Part shown: positions 8,128 to 15,444 of the stretch, in pieces
How positions within the stretch are numbered: the first letter of the stretch is position 1
Layout of the letters: the number at the start of each line of letters is the position of its first letter
NCBI GenBank assembly: GCA_965284435.1
Contig: OZ260083.1
Span: 2,170,001-2,234,000, forward strand
DNA from: CAIYZT01 sp947461435
Lineage (GTDB): Bacteria; Pseudomonadota; Alphaproteobacteria; Rhodobacterales; Rhodobacteraceae
Length of the DNA: 64,000 bases
Direction: 5' to 3'
Notes under the pieces: model-generated
What the model was told of the DNA's origin: nothing
Databases searched by the model: none
What the model saw: only the letters and a program-made list of their open reading frames with translations
Position numbers and translations under genes: made by a program

Positions 8128-9212
8128 TGCTTCGCCGCCTTCACAAAGACCAACCGGCGTCTTTCGCCTTTACGCCCGCCAACTATGTCTGGGCGCAGGG
8201 GCAAATTTCAAAGTATCCTGCAGGCCGACAGGCCAGCGCGATCATTCCACTGCTGTGGCGTGCGCAAGAACAAGAAGGTTGGCTGTCGCGGCCCGCGATC
8301 GAACATGTCGCAAACATGTTGGGGCTGGCCTATATCCGGGCGCTGGAAGTGGCCACGTTTTACTTCATGTTCCAACTTCAACCTGTCGGGTCGGTTGCAC
8401 ATGTTCAAATATGCGGCACCACTTCTTGCATGATTTGCGGCGCAGAAGACCTGATCGCGGTGTGCAAAGAGCTTATCTCGTCTTCCGCCCACACGCTGTC
8501 GGCAGACGGAAAATTCAGCTGGGAAGAAGTGGAATGCATGGGGGCCTGCGCCAATGCGCCCATGGCGCAGATCGGCAAGGACTACTACGAAGATCTGACA
8601 GCCGCCAAATTGCGCGAGTTGATCGGTCGCTTTTCCAATGGGGAAGTTCCCGTACCCGGACCGCAAAATGGCCGATATGCCGCCGAGCCTTTGTCTGGTT
8701 TGACAAGTTTGAAGGAATTTGACTCGGGACGGCTGCAATACAATGCCTCGGCTCAGCGTGCTGTTGACTTGCACGACACGGTCAAACGGATCGATGGCAC
8801 CGAAGTGCCAACAACAACGCCGTGGCTTGCAAAGGCCAAGGTACAGCATAGCGACGATGCAAAATCGGCCGCTGCAAAGTCGCCGCCAAGGGCTGCAAAC
8901 CCGGCGGCCGACGCCCAAAATACGACCGGCAAACAACCGGCGGCATTAATCGCCCCGCGCAGTGGGCTTGCAGATGATCTGCAAAAAATCGAAGGTATTG
9001 GGCCGGCCCTTGAAAAACTGCTGAATGGTTTGGGTGTTTTCCATTTCGACCAGATGGCAAGCTGGGGATCTGACGAGATCGCTTGGATCGACGGTAACCT
9101 GAAAGGTTTCAGGGGGCGGGCGAGTCGCGACAAGTGGGTCGCACAGGCAAAACTGATTGGCGAGGTCGGAATGGAAGAGTTCCTGATCCGCGCAAAAACC
9201 AATAACTACTAG
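8127..9212 (+). CDS. nuoE: NADH-quinone oxidoreductase subunit E with C-terminal helix-hairpin-helix-like extension
   Basis: Residues 1 to about 175 are a normal NuoE (24-kDa, thioredoxin-like). It ligates cluster N1a through C96 and C101 (CGTTSC) and C137 and C141 (CMGAC). The protein continues to 361 residues, about twice the usual length. A linker of about 100 residues, the second half rich in Ala, Lys and Pro, is followed by residues 283-345 containing DDLQKIEGIGPALEKLL, a helix-hairpin-helix-like motif, and then HFDQMASW. Similar tails occur in other Rhodobacterales NuoE proteins, to my knowledge. The role of the tail is unknown; it could contact another subunit or an assembly factor. 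NuoE sits with NuoF in the NADH-oxidising module. Confidence 0.95.
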   Translation: MLRRLHKDQPASFAFTPANYVWAQGQISKYPAGRQASAIIPLLWRAQEQEGWLSRPAIEHVANMLGLAYIRALEVATFYFMFQLQPVGSVAHVQICGTTSCMICGAEDLIAVCKELISSSAHTLSADGKFSWEEVECMGACANAPMAQIGKDYYEDLTAAKLRELIGRFSNGEVPVPGPQNGRYAAEPLSGLTSLKEFDSGRLQYNASAQRAVDLHDTVKRIDGTEVPTTTPWLAKAKVQHSDDAKSAAAKSPPRAANPAADAQNTTGKQPAALIAPRSGLADDLQKIEGIGPALEKLLNGLGVFHFDQMASWGSDEIAWIDGNLKGFRGRASRDKWVAQAKLIGEVGMEEFLIRAKTNNY

Positions 9213-9222
9213 GGGAATCGCC

Positions 9223-9465
9223 ATGGATCATTCACATGACACATCCCCTGTTGCTGGTCCTTGGACCGGTGGATGGTTGATTGCGGCGGCCGCGGGTCTT
9301 TTCGCTGTTTTGATTGCGAAAATGATCGGTGACGTTGGAACGGCGCCTGCCGCTGTCGTCGGCGCGATGACGTTTTTGGTGCATGGGATCCTGCTCGGGT
9401 CGGGCGGGGTTGAACTGACCGCTGGCCACGGCGGGGACCATTCGCATGACACGGGACATCATTAA
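9223..9465 (+). CDS. Small membrane protein with His-rich ends, nuo-associated
   Basis: This is an 80-residue protein of unknown function. It has two hydrophobic segments, about residues 17-35 and 42-60, linked by a short polar turn. Both ends carry the same motif: MDHSHDT at the N-terminus and DHSHDTGHH at the C-terminus. With two TM segments both ends would be on the same side, so the two His/Asp clusters could bind a metal together. It lies 10 bp after nuoE and 9 bp before the next small gene, so it is co-transcribed. No known family is claimed. Confidence 0.75.
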   Translation: MDHSHDTSPVAGPWTGGWLIAAAAGLFAVLIAKMIGDVGTAPAAVVGAMTFLVHGILLGSGGVELTAGHGGDHSHDTGHH

Positions 9466-9474
9466 GGTCTGCAG

Positions 9475-9696
9475 ATGACGGATTCGGACAAAAATCAGAT
9501 CATGATCAGAAAACAAACCCGGTTGGCGGGAACTGTTTTGGTAATGACAATGATTTTATGGATGGGCGCTCAGGTAGTGGGTGGTGAGATGGGCTGGGCG
9601 CCGCGGTATGCGTTGCTCATTGATCTTGCCGCCTTGGCGGGATTTCTTTGGGGTCTTGTCACGACGTATCAAATCTGGCGCAAGCGCCGGGCATAG
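9475..9696 (+). CDS. Small two-TM protein, DUF5337-like, nuo-associated
   Basis: This 73-residue protein has a polar N-terminus and two TM segments (about residues 17-35 and 43-64). It ends in a basic tail, WRKRRA, which predicts a cytoplasmic C-terminus. It resembles the short DUF5337 proteins that I recall as confined to Rhodobacterales nuo loci; this is from memory and unchecked. It lies 9 bp after the previous gene and 12 bp before nuoF. An AGGAAGG overlapping its stop region serves as the ribosome binding site of nuoF. Possibly an accessory or assembly protein of complex I; no direct evidence. Confidence 0.75.
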   Translation: MTDSDKNQIMIRKQTRLAGTVLVMTMILWMGAQVVGGEMGWAPRYALLIDLAALAGFLWGLVTTYQIWRKRRA

Positions 9697-9708
9697 GAAG
9701 GGCAAGAC

Positions 9709-11004
9709 ATGCTCAAGGATCAAGACCGCATCTTTACCAACCTGTATGGCATGCATGATCGCACGCTGGCCGGGGCAAAAAAACGCGGCCATTGGGATGG
9801 CACCGCCGGACTGATCGCGCTTGGACGTGACAAGATCATCGAAATCATGAAGGCTTCTGGGCTGCGCGGTCGCGGCGGAGCCGGCTTTCCGACCGGACTG
9901 AAATGGTCGTTCATGCCCAAACAATCCGACGGGCGTCCTGCCTACTTGGTCATAAATGCCGACGAATCCGAGCCCGGAACCTGCAAGGATCGCGAGATCA
10001 TGCGGCATGACCCCCATACACTTATCGAAGGCGCGCTCATTGCGTCTTTCGCGATGAATGCTAATGCCTGTTACATCTATATTCGCGGCGAATACATTCG
10101 CGAACGGGAGGCGCTGCAAGCTGCCATCGACGAATGCTATGAGGATGGGTTGATCGGCAAGAACGCCGCCAAGTCCGGTTTCGACTTTGATCTGTATCTT
10201 CACCACGGCGCTGGCGCCTATATCTGCGGTGAAGAAACAGCGCTGCTTGAAAGCCTTGAAGGCAAGAAGGGCATGCCGCGGATGAAGCCGCCGTTTCCCG
10301 CTGGATCTGGACTGTACGGTTGTCCAACAACGGTCAATAACGTTGAATCCATTGCCGTTGTCCCAACCATTCTGCGCCGCGGTGCCGAATGGTTTGCGGG
10401 ATTTGGCCGGCCTAACAATGCCGGGACAAAGCTGTTCGGCATTTCGGGCCACGTGAACAACCCGTGCGTTGTCGAAGAGGTAATGTCGATCACCTTGCGC
10501 GAGTTGTTGGAAACGCATTGCGGCGGCGTGCGCGGTGGATGGAAGAACATCAAGGCAGTGATCCCGGGCGGATCATCGGTTCCCATGTTGAACGCCGCAC
10601 AATGTGAAGACGCGATCATGGACTTTGATTGGCTGCGCGAACAGCGCTCCGGTCTTGGAACGGCCGCTGTCATTGTGATGGATCAGTCAACCGATGTGAT
10701 CAAGGCGATCTGGCGACTGTCGAAATTCTACAAGCACGAATCTTGCGGCCAATGCACGCCGTGCCGTGAAGGCACGGGCTGGATGATGCGCGTGATGGAT
10801 CGTCTGGTGAAAGGCGAGGCTGAGGTCGAAGAGATTGATATGCTTTTTTCCGTCACCAAGCAGGTCGAAGGCCATACGATCTGTGCGCTTGGCGATGCGG
10901 CGGCCTGGCCAATTCAGGGCTTGGTTCGTCATTTTCGGGACGAGATTGAAGATCGGATCAAAGCCAAAAAGACGGGCCGCATTTCTGCCATTGCCGCCGA
11001 GTAA
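9709..11004 (+). CDS. nuoF: NADH-quinone oxidoreductase subunit F
   Basis: NuoF (431 residues, 51-kDa subunit) binds NADH and FMN and holds cluster N3. The flavin and nucleotide loop GRGGAGFPTG is at residues 54-63, with NADESEPGTCKDR shortly after and the FMN-site motif GAGAYICGEETAL in the middle. The N3 ligands are C346, C349 and C352 (CGQCTPC) plus C392. Length and motifs are normal. It is followed after 4 bp by a small lipoprotein gene rather than nuoG. Confidence 0.97.
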   Translation: MLKDQDRIFTNLYGMHDRTLAGAKKRGHWDGTAGLIALGRDKIIEIMKASGLRGRGGAGFPTGLKWSFMPKQSDGRPAYLVINADESEPGTCKDREIMRHDPHTLIEGALIASFAMNANACYIYIRGEYIREREALQAAIDECYEDGLIGKNAAKSGFDFDLYLHHGAGAYICGEETALLESLEGKKGMPRMKPPFPAGSGLYGCPTTVNNVESIAVVPTILRRGAEWFAGFGRPNNAGTKLFGISGHVNNPCVVEEVMSITLRELLETHCGGVRGGWKNIKAVIPGGSSVPMLNAAQCEDAIMDFDWLREQRSGLGTAAVIVMDQSTDVIKAIWRLSKFYKHESCGQCTPCREGTGWMMRVMDRLVKGEAEVEEIDMLFSVTKQVEGHTICALGDAAAWPIQGLVRHFRDEIEDRIKAKKTGRISAIAAE

Positions 11005-11008
11005 ACCC

Positions 11009-11326
11009 GTGAAGCCTTGGCCGTTCATCGTGCTGCTGGCGCTGGGTGGTTGCGGTGCATCACAGCAATCGCCGATGCCGCTTGCGGCATCAGGACCGTC
11101 AGAGGTGATGGTGGATGGAGCGGCATTTATGGCCGATTTGGAGCCGGTTCCGGAGGGCGCGCGGCTTAATGTCATGCGCCAGAATGGTTTGTTTGCCTTG
11201 GACGAAGGTGTCTTGGCCAAAAGAGTCGCCGTTCAATTCTGCGCAGACCGTGGCCAGTCGCTCGACAAACGTGCGCTTGGATCTTTCACGAACGGGCTTT
11301 GGTTTTTTGATGGGGGATGCGAGTGA
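11009..11326 (+). CDS. Small putative lipoprotein, nuo-associated
   Basis: From the GTG at 11009 the product has 105 residues. It begins with a short basic stretch and a hydrophobic signal ending in LALGGCGAS, a plausible lipobox with the lipidated Cys at residue 15. The mature part contains two further Cys residues (FCADRG and DGGCE) that could form a disulfide in the periplasm. I recognise no domain. The frame is open further upstream inside nuoF, but only this start gives a signal peptide at the N-terminus. It is 4 bp after nuoF. Confidence 0.68.
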   Translation: MKPWPFIVLLALGGCGASQQSPMPLAASGPSEVMVDGAAFMADLEPVPEGARLNVMRQNGLFALDEGVLAKRVAVQFCADRGQSLDKRALGSFTNGLWFFDGGCE

Positions 11327-11445
11327 CCGGCCGCGAGAACAACCTTGGCCGTATGTCGCCGATGGCATGGCATAACGGGCTGTTGTCATCGCATATCAAT
11401 CGCTTGACCTCCATCTTGCAGGGGAAATCCCTGAAGGAGGGCGTA

Positions 11446-11853
11446 ATGTTTAAGAACACGATTTTGGCTATGGGTCTGTTGCTGTCGCTTGGCGCACCTG
11501 CCATGGCACAGGTGGCCCTGAACGAGAATGACCACATTACCGATAGTCTTGTTGCGGCCCAGGTTGGCGATATCCTTCGCAAAACCTGTGGATCAATCTC
11601 GGCTCGCTATGTCGTTGTCTATCAAAAGATGGGCGAGTTGGAGGATTATGCCAGATCACAAGGCTATACCGAAGACGAGGTGAAAGCCTTTTTGAAAAAC
11701 AAGGCCGAGAAGGCGCGTATCAAGACTCTTGCGCAGGACTACTTGAACAAGGCCGGTGTGGTTGACGGCGATGAAGAAAGTTACTGCAAGGCCGGACGCG
11801 ACGAGATTGCTAAAGAAACTCTGGCGGGCAGTTTGCTGAAGTCTTGGAAATGA
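11446..11853 (+). CDS. Small periplasmic protein, DUF5333-like, nuo-associated
   Basis: This is a 135-residue protein with a clear Sec signal peptide: MFKNTILAMGLLLSLG, then APAMAQ with predicted cleavage after AMA at about residue 22. The mature part is helical and charged, with Cys in RKTCGS and SYCKAG that may pair. ATG 11446 has a near-perfect AAGGAGG five bases upstream. It resembles proteins called DUF5333 in Rhodobacteraceae (from memory). It lies in the nuo locus after the lipoprotein gene, with 119 bp between them, and is followed by 354 bp without a gene. Function unknown. Confidence 0.8.
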   Translation: MFKNTILAMGLLLSLGAPAMAQVALNENDHITDSLVAAQVGDILRKTCGSISARYVVVYQKMGELEDYARSQGYTEDEVKAFLKNKAEKARIKTLAQDYLNKAGVVDGDEESYCKAGRDEIAKETLAGSLLKSWK

Positions 11854-12207
11854 TGCAAGCGATCGGGCCAAAAGACTCAAGTGGATATCTTGCAAAGAGA
11901 TTCGGGCCCGGTTTCGGATTTCTTCCTTTGGCTCTTGGCCACTATTCAGGGTCTTTCTCTGAAACCGCAGTCAATAAATGCCGACCCTACGGCATGGAAT
12001 CGACCAAGCGAAAAGCACTCCCCGTAAGAGTAACGAAATTTCGGTTGGAACCCCAAAATTGGGGCAAACTTAGCCCCCGTTTGGCCGCTGTGCGGCTTGC
12101 CAATCGGCGCACGAAAAGCGATATGGACGCAGGTTCTTGCGGATTTCGATTGTCTCAAGCGCAAGCTTGGGAAGGTCAAAGCTTTACCCCGAAGGCGGTG
12201 TAGGTCC
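11854..12207. other. Non-coding stretch inside the nuo locus
   Basis: This 354-bp gap separates the DUF5333-like gene from the methyltransferase gene. It is the largest interruption of the otherwise tight nuo operon. The open frame that spans it has no signal, motif or ribosome binding site and starts inside the previous gene, so I do not call it. The gap contains the 14-bp perfect palindrome at 12051-12064. It may hold an internal promoter for the methyltransferase and nuoG onwards. No tRNA-like or known RNA fold was recognised. Confidence 0.5.
12051..12064. repeat. Perfect 14-bp palindrome CCCCAAAATTGGGG
   Basis: CCCCAAAATTGGGG is fully self-complementary and sits in the gap inside the nuo locus, 144 bp before the methyltransferase start. 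No T-run follows, so it is not a typical terminator. It could be an operator for an internal promoter. It may also be chance. Confidence 0.4.
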
Positions 12208-12918
12208 ATGGCACGTTACTCATTTGATGGTACGGACATCGCGGGCGATATTGCGGGCAAATATGGCTTTGACGGCGATTTGGTGGCGATGTTTGCCACG
12301 CCTACCCAAGCGGTCGTCGACAAATGGCACCATTATATCCCTTTGTATGATCGTTACTTTTCACCGTTTCGCAACCAGCCCGTCCGTTTTCTTGAAATTG
12401 GCGTGTCACAAGGCGGATCGCTGTCCATGTGGCGAAAGTATTTCGGTGAAGACGCGGTCCTTTTCGGCATAGATGTGAACCCCAAATGCGCCGCCTTTAA
12501 TGGACAATCCGCACAAGTCAGGATCGGCTCGCAAGATGATGCTGAATTTCTGGCGCGCGTGGTCAGCGAAATGGGCGGTGTTGACATCGTGTTGGATGAC
12601 GGAAGTCATCAGATGGACCACATTAGATCCAGTCTGGCATCGCTGTTCCCGGCTTTGTCGATGGGCGGCATCTACGTCATCGAAGATCTGCACACGGCGT
12701 ACTGGGACACCTTTGGTGGCGGGGCCCACAGCGACGGGAATTTCTTTGTCGAAGTTCGCAAGATCATCGACGATATGCATCATTGGTACAGCGGGCGCGT
12801 GCCAAATGACCCCCAGCGCGCCCAGACCGTGACCGGTCTGCATATTCACGATTCCATGGTCGTGATTGACAAAGGCCAAGTTTACCAGCCTACCCATTCC
12901 AAAGTTGGCAGGGTATGA
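12208..12918 (+). CDS. Class I SAM-dependent methyltransferase (MycE/macrocin-O-methyltransferase-like) in the nuo locus
   Basis: This 236-residue protein has a Rossmann methyltransferase signature. FLEIGVSQGGSL is motif I, FGIDVNP is motif II, and IVLDDGSHQMDH is a metal-binding acidic pair plus His as in MycE-type sugar O-methyltransferases. It continues GGIYVIEDLHTAYW. Such enzymes methylate sugar hydroxyls of glycosides in a Mg-dependent way; the acceptor here is unknown. ATG 12208 is the first start in frame that begins next to the conserved region; the upstream frame runs into non-coding DNA. It lies between the non-coding gap and nuoG. Together with the sulfotransferase it is a second group-transfer enzyme within nuo. 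Confidence 0.78.
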   Translation: MARYSFDGTDIAGDIAGKYGFDGDLVAMFATPTQAVVDKWHHYIPLYDRYFSPFRNQPVRFLEIGVSQGGSLSMWRKYFGEDAVLFGIDVNPKCAAFNGQSAQVRIGSQDDAEFLARVVSEMGGVDIVLDDGSHQMDHIRSSLASLFPALSMGGIYVIEDLHTAYWDTFGGGAHSDGNFFVEVRKIIDDMHHWYSGRVPNDPQRAQTVTGLHIHDSMVVIDKGQVYQPTHSKVGRV

Positions 12919-12979
12919 AGCGAACACAAATAGATCAGCCGTTTTGGGGATCAATTCCCTTTGCGGAGCGGAGAGACAA

Positions 12980-15001
12980 ATGAGCAACCTCAAAAAGATC
13001 AGCATCGACGGCATCGAAGTTGAAGTTGATGGCGCAATGACCATCATTCAGGCTGCAGAAGTGGCCGGGGTGGAAATTCCCCGCTTTTGTTATCATGAAC
13101 GTCTGACAATTGCTGGCAATTGCCGGATGTGTCTGGTCGAGGTTCAGGGTGGCCCGCCCAAACCCGCAGCCTCTTGTGCCATGCAGGTGCGCGATCTGCG
13201 CCCCGGCCCAAATGGCGAAGCCCCGGTTGTCAAAACCACCTCTCCCATGGTCAAGAAGGCACGCGAAGGGGTGATGGAGTTCTTGTTGATCAACCATCCC
13301 TTGGACTGTCCGATTTGCGATCAGGGCGGCGAATGCGATTTGCAAGATCAGGCTATGGCTTACGGCGTTGATTTCAGCCGGTACCGCGAACCGAAGCGAG
13401 CATCGGAAGATCTGGATTTGGGGCCATTGGTTGAAACCAAGATGACACGGTGCATCTCTTGCACGCGCTGCGTGCGCTTCACAACCGAGGTGGCCGGAAT
13501 AACCCAGATGGGCCAGACAGGGCGCGGCGAGGATGCGGAAATCACGTCCTATCTGAACATGACGCTCGATTCGAACCTGCAAGGCAATATCATTGATTTG
13601 TGCCCGGTCGGGGCGCTGACATCCAAGCCTTATGCGTTCACGGCCCGTCCTTGGGAACTGACCAAGACCGAAACCATCGACGTGATGGACGCCTTGGGAT
13701 CCAACATTCGTGTGGACACTAAGGGCCGTGAGGTGATGCGGATTTTGCCGCGCAACCACGACGGTGTGAACGAAGAGTGGATTTCTGACAAAACAAGGTT
13801 CGTTTGGGATGGTTTGCGTCGCCAACGCTTGGATTCGCCTTACGTTCGGGAAAACGGAAAGTTGCGCAAAGCCAGCTGGACCGAAGCTTTGTCCGTGGCC
13901 GCCGCAGCCATGAAAGGCAAGAAGATTGCCGCATTGGTGGGCGATCTGGCCCCCGTTGAGGCCGTGTATTCTGCCAAGCTGCTGATCGAATCTTTGGGCG
14001 GGCATATTGAATGTCGAACTGACAATGCCCGCCTGCCGTCCGCAAACCGGTCGGCCTATGTCGGCACCGCCACGATCGAAGATATTGATACGGCGAAGAT
14101 GATTCAGTTGATCGGTACCAATCCAAGGGTCGAAGCGCCGGTCCTGAACGCCCGAATTCGCAAAGCATGGACCAAAGGGGCCCAGATTGGTCTGGTGGGT
14201 GAAGCCGTTGATCTGACCTATGACTATGCCCATGTCGGCACCGACCGCGCGGCTTTGGAAAAGCTGTCGTCGACCGTTATCTCCGAAGAGACAAAGGCAA
14301 AGCCGACCCTCGTTATTGTCGGTCAGGGTGCCATCAATGAGGCGGACGGCGAAGCGGTTTTGGCCCATGCGATGAAGTTGGCTGAAAATTCAAACTCCAA
14401 ACTCTTGATCCTTCACACGGCGGCGTCGCGTGTTGGCTCCATGGATGTGGGTGCGGTGACGGAAGGCGGTCTTGCGGCCGCGACCAATGGCGCCGAGGTG
14501 ATCTTTAATCTTGGTGCCGATGAAGTCGAAATCGGGCAGGGGCCATTCGTAATCTACCAAGGCAGCCATGGCGACCGCGGAGCGACACGGGCGGATGTTA
14601 TTCTGCCTGCCGCGGCCTATACCGAGGAAAATGGTCTGTTCGTGAATACCGAAGGGCGACCACAATTGGCAATGCGTGCCGGATTTGCACCCGGCGAAGC
14701 CAAGGAAAATTGGGCGATCTTGCGGGCATTGTCAGCGGAACTTGGGGCCACCTTGCCCTGGGACAGCTTGGCGCAGCTGCGCCGCGCCTTGATTGCAGCC
14801 CATCCGCATCTGGGCGCCGTCGACCAGGTGGCGGCCAATCAGTGGCAAGCCCTACCGATCAAGCCATTGGGGCAGGCGACCTTCCGCAATGCGGTCAAGG
14901 ATTTCTACCTGACAAATCCAATTGCGCGGGCGTCCATCGTGATGGCGGATTTGTCAGCGATGGCAAAATCGCGCGCCTCAGCGCCGATGGCGGCGGAATA
15001 A
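12980..15001 (+). CDS. nuoG: NADH-quinone oxidoreductase subunit G
   Basis: NuoG (673 residues, 75-kDa subunit) is the large iron-sulfur protein of the electron-input arm. Ligands are visible in order. The [2Fe-2S] ligands are C37, C48, C51 and C66. The His-ligated [4Fe-4S] cluster N5 uses H106, C110, C113 and C119. The next [4Fe-4S] cluster uses C158, C161, C164 and C208. The rest is a molybdopterin-oxidoreductase-like domain without the cofactor. ATG 12980 is preceded by GGAGCGGAGAGA and starts directly with the ferredoxin fold. The frame extends upstream into the methyltransferase gene, which I exclude. Confidence 0.97.
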   Translation: MSNLKKISIDGIEVEVDGAMTIIQAAEVAGVEIPRFCYHERLTIAGNCRMCLVEVQGGPPKPAASCAMQVRDLRPGPNGEAPVVKTTSPMVKKAREGVMEFLLINHPLDCPICDQGGECDLQDQAMAYGVDFSRYREPKRASEDLDLGPLVETKMTRCISCTRCVRFTTEVAGITQMGQTGRGEDAEITSYLNMTLDSNLQGNIIDLCPVGALTSKPYAFTARPWELTKTETIDVMDALGSNIRVDTKGREVMRILPRNHDGVNEEWISDKTRFVWDGLRRQRLDSPYVRENGKLRKASWTEALSVAAAAMKGKKIAALVGDLAPVEAVYSAKLLIESLGGHIECRTDNARLPSANRSAYVGTATIEDIDTAKMIQLIGTNPRVEAPVLNARIRKAWTKGAQIGLVGEAVDLTYDYAHVGTDRAALEKLSSTVISEETKAKPTLVIVGQGAINEADGEAVLAHAMKLAENSNSKLLILHTAASRVGSMDVGAVTEGGLAAATNGAEVIFNLGADEVEIGQGPFVIYQGSHGDRGATRADVILPAAAYTEENGLFVNTEGRPQLAMRAGFAPGEAKENWAILRALSAELGATLPWDSLAQLRRALIAAHPHLGAVDQVAANQWQALPIKPLGQATFRNAVKDFYLTNPIARASIVMADLSAMAKSRASAPMAAE

Positions 15002-15004
15002 GCC

Positions 15005-15403
15005 ATGTGCAAGGCCTGCATCCTTATTGCCAGCCTGGGTGTCGCTTGTGCGGCTCTTCTGGGCTGCGGTGAGACGATGCAGGAGTCTGCCTTTGCCCCG
15101 CAGTACAAAGGTATCGAAACCCTTCTGCTGGATGGCGATTTGGTGAATTTCCGTGTCGAAATGACCGGCGCGCGCGACAATGAAGATGTGTCTGCCTATG
15201 CCAGATGCGCGGCGGCGCAATATGCACTGATCCGCGGCTTTGGATTTGCACGACATGTGCGCACAAATGTTGATAATCAGGGTGGAACTTGGCGCGGGGA
15301 TGCGGTTTACACCATCTCGGCGGCACTGCCCAAGGGACTGAAAACGATAGACGCCGAAGTAACCGTGCGCGACTGCGGCGCGCAAGGAATACCGACAGTG
15401 TAA
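15005..15403 (+). CDS. Small putative lipoprotein between nuoG and nuoH
   Basis: This is a 132-residue protein. The N-terminal MCKACILIASLGVACAALLGCGE is a lipoprotein signal with lipobox ALLGC and lipidated Cys at residue 21. The mature part is about 110 residues with ARCAAAQYALIRGFGFARH and a terminal VRDCG, two Cys that could pair. No family is recognised. Lipoproteins of this kind would face the periplasm. ATG 15005 is 3 bp after the nuoG stop, so it is co-transcribed. It is the second lipoprotein gene inside the nuo locus. Confidence 0.75.
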   Translation: MCKACILIASLGVACAALLGCGETMQESAFAPQYKGIETLLLDGDLVNFRVEMTGARDNEDVSAYARCAAAQYALIRGFGFARHVRTNVDNQGGTWRGDAVYTISAALPKGLKTIDAEVTVRDCGAQGIPTV

Positions 15404-15444
15404 AGCCCAGGGGCAAAAGCCCAGGCACCAAAGGACGAGGGATA

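Noticed and set aside
11844..12203. A 119-codon open frame filling the gap before the methyltransferase
   Set aside because: It begins inside the previous gene, has no signal, motif or ribosome binding site, and does not look like any family.
12935..14368. A 477-codon minus-strand open frame opposite nuoG
   Set aside because: It shadows the iron-sulfur region of nuoG, shows no recognisable domain and would start inside conserved nuoG sequence.
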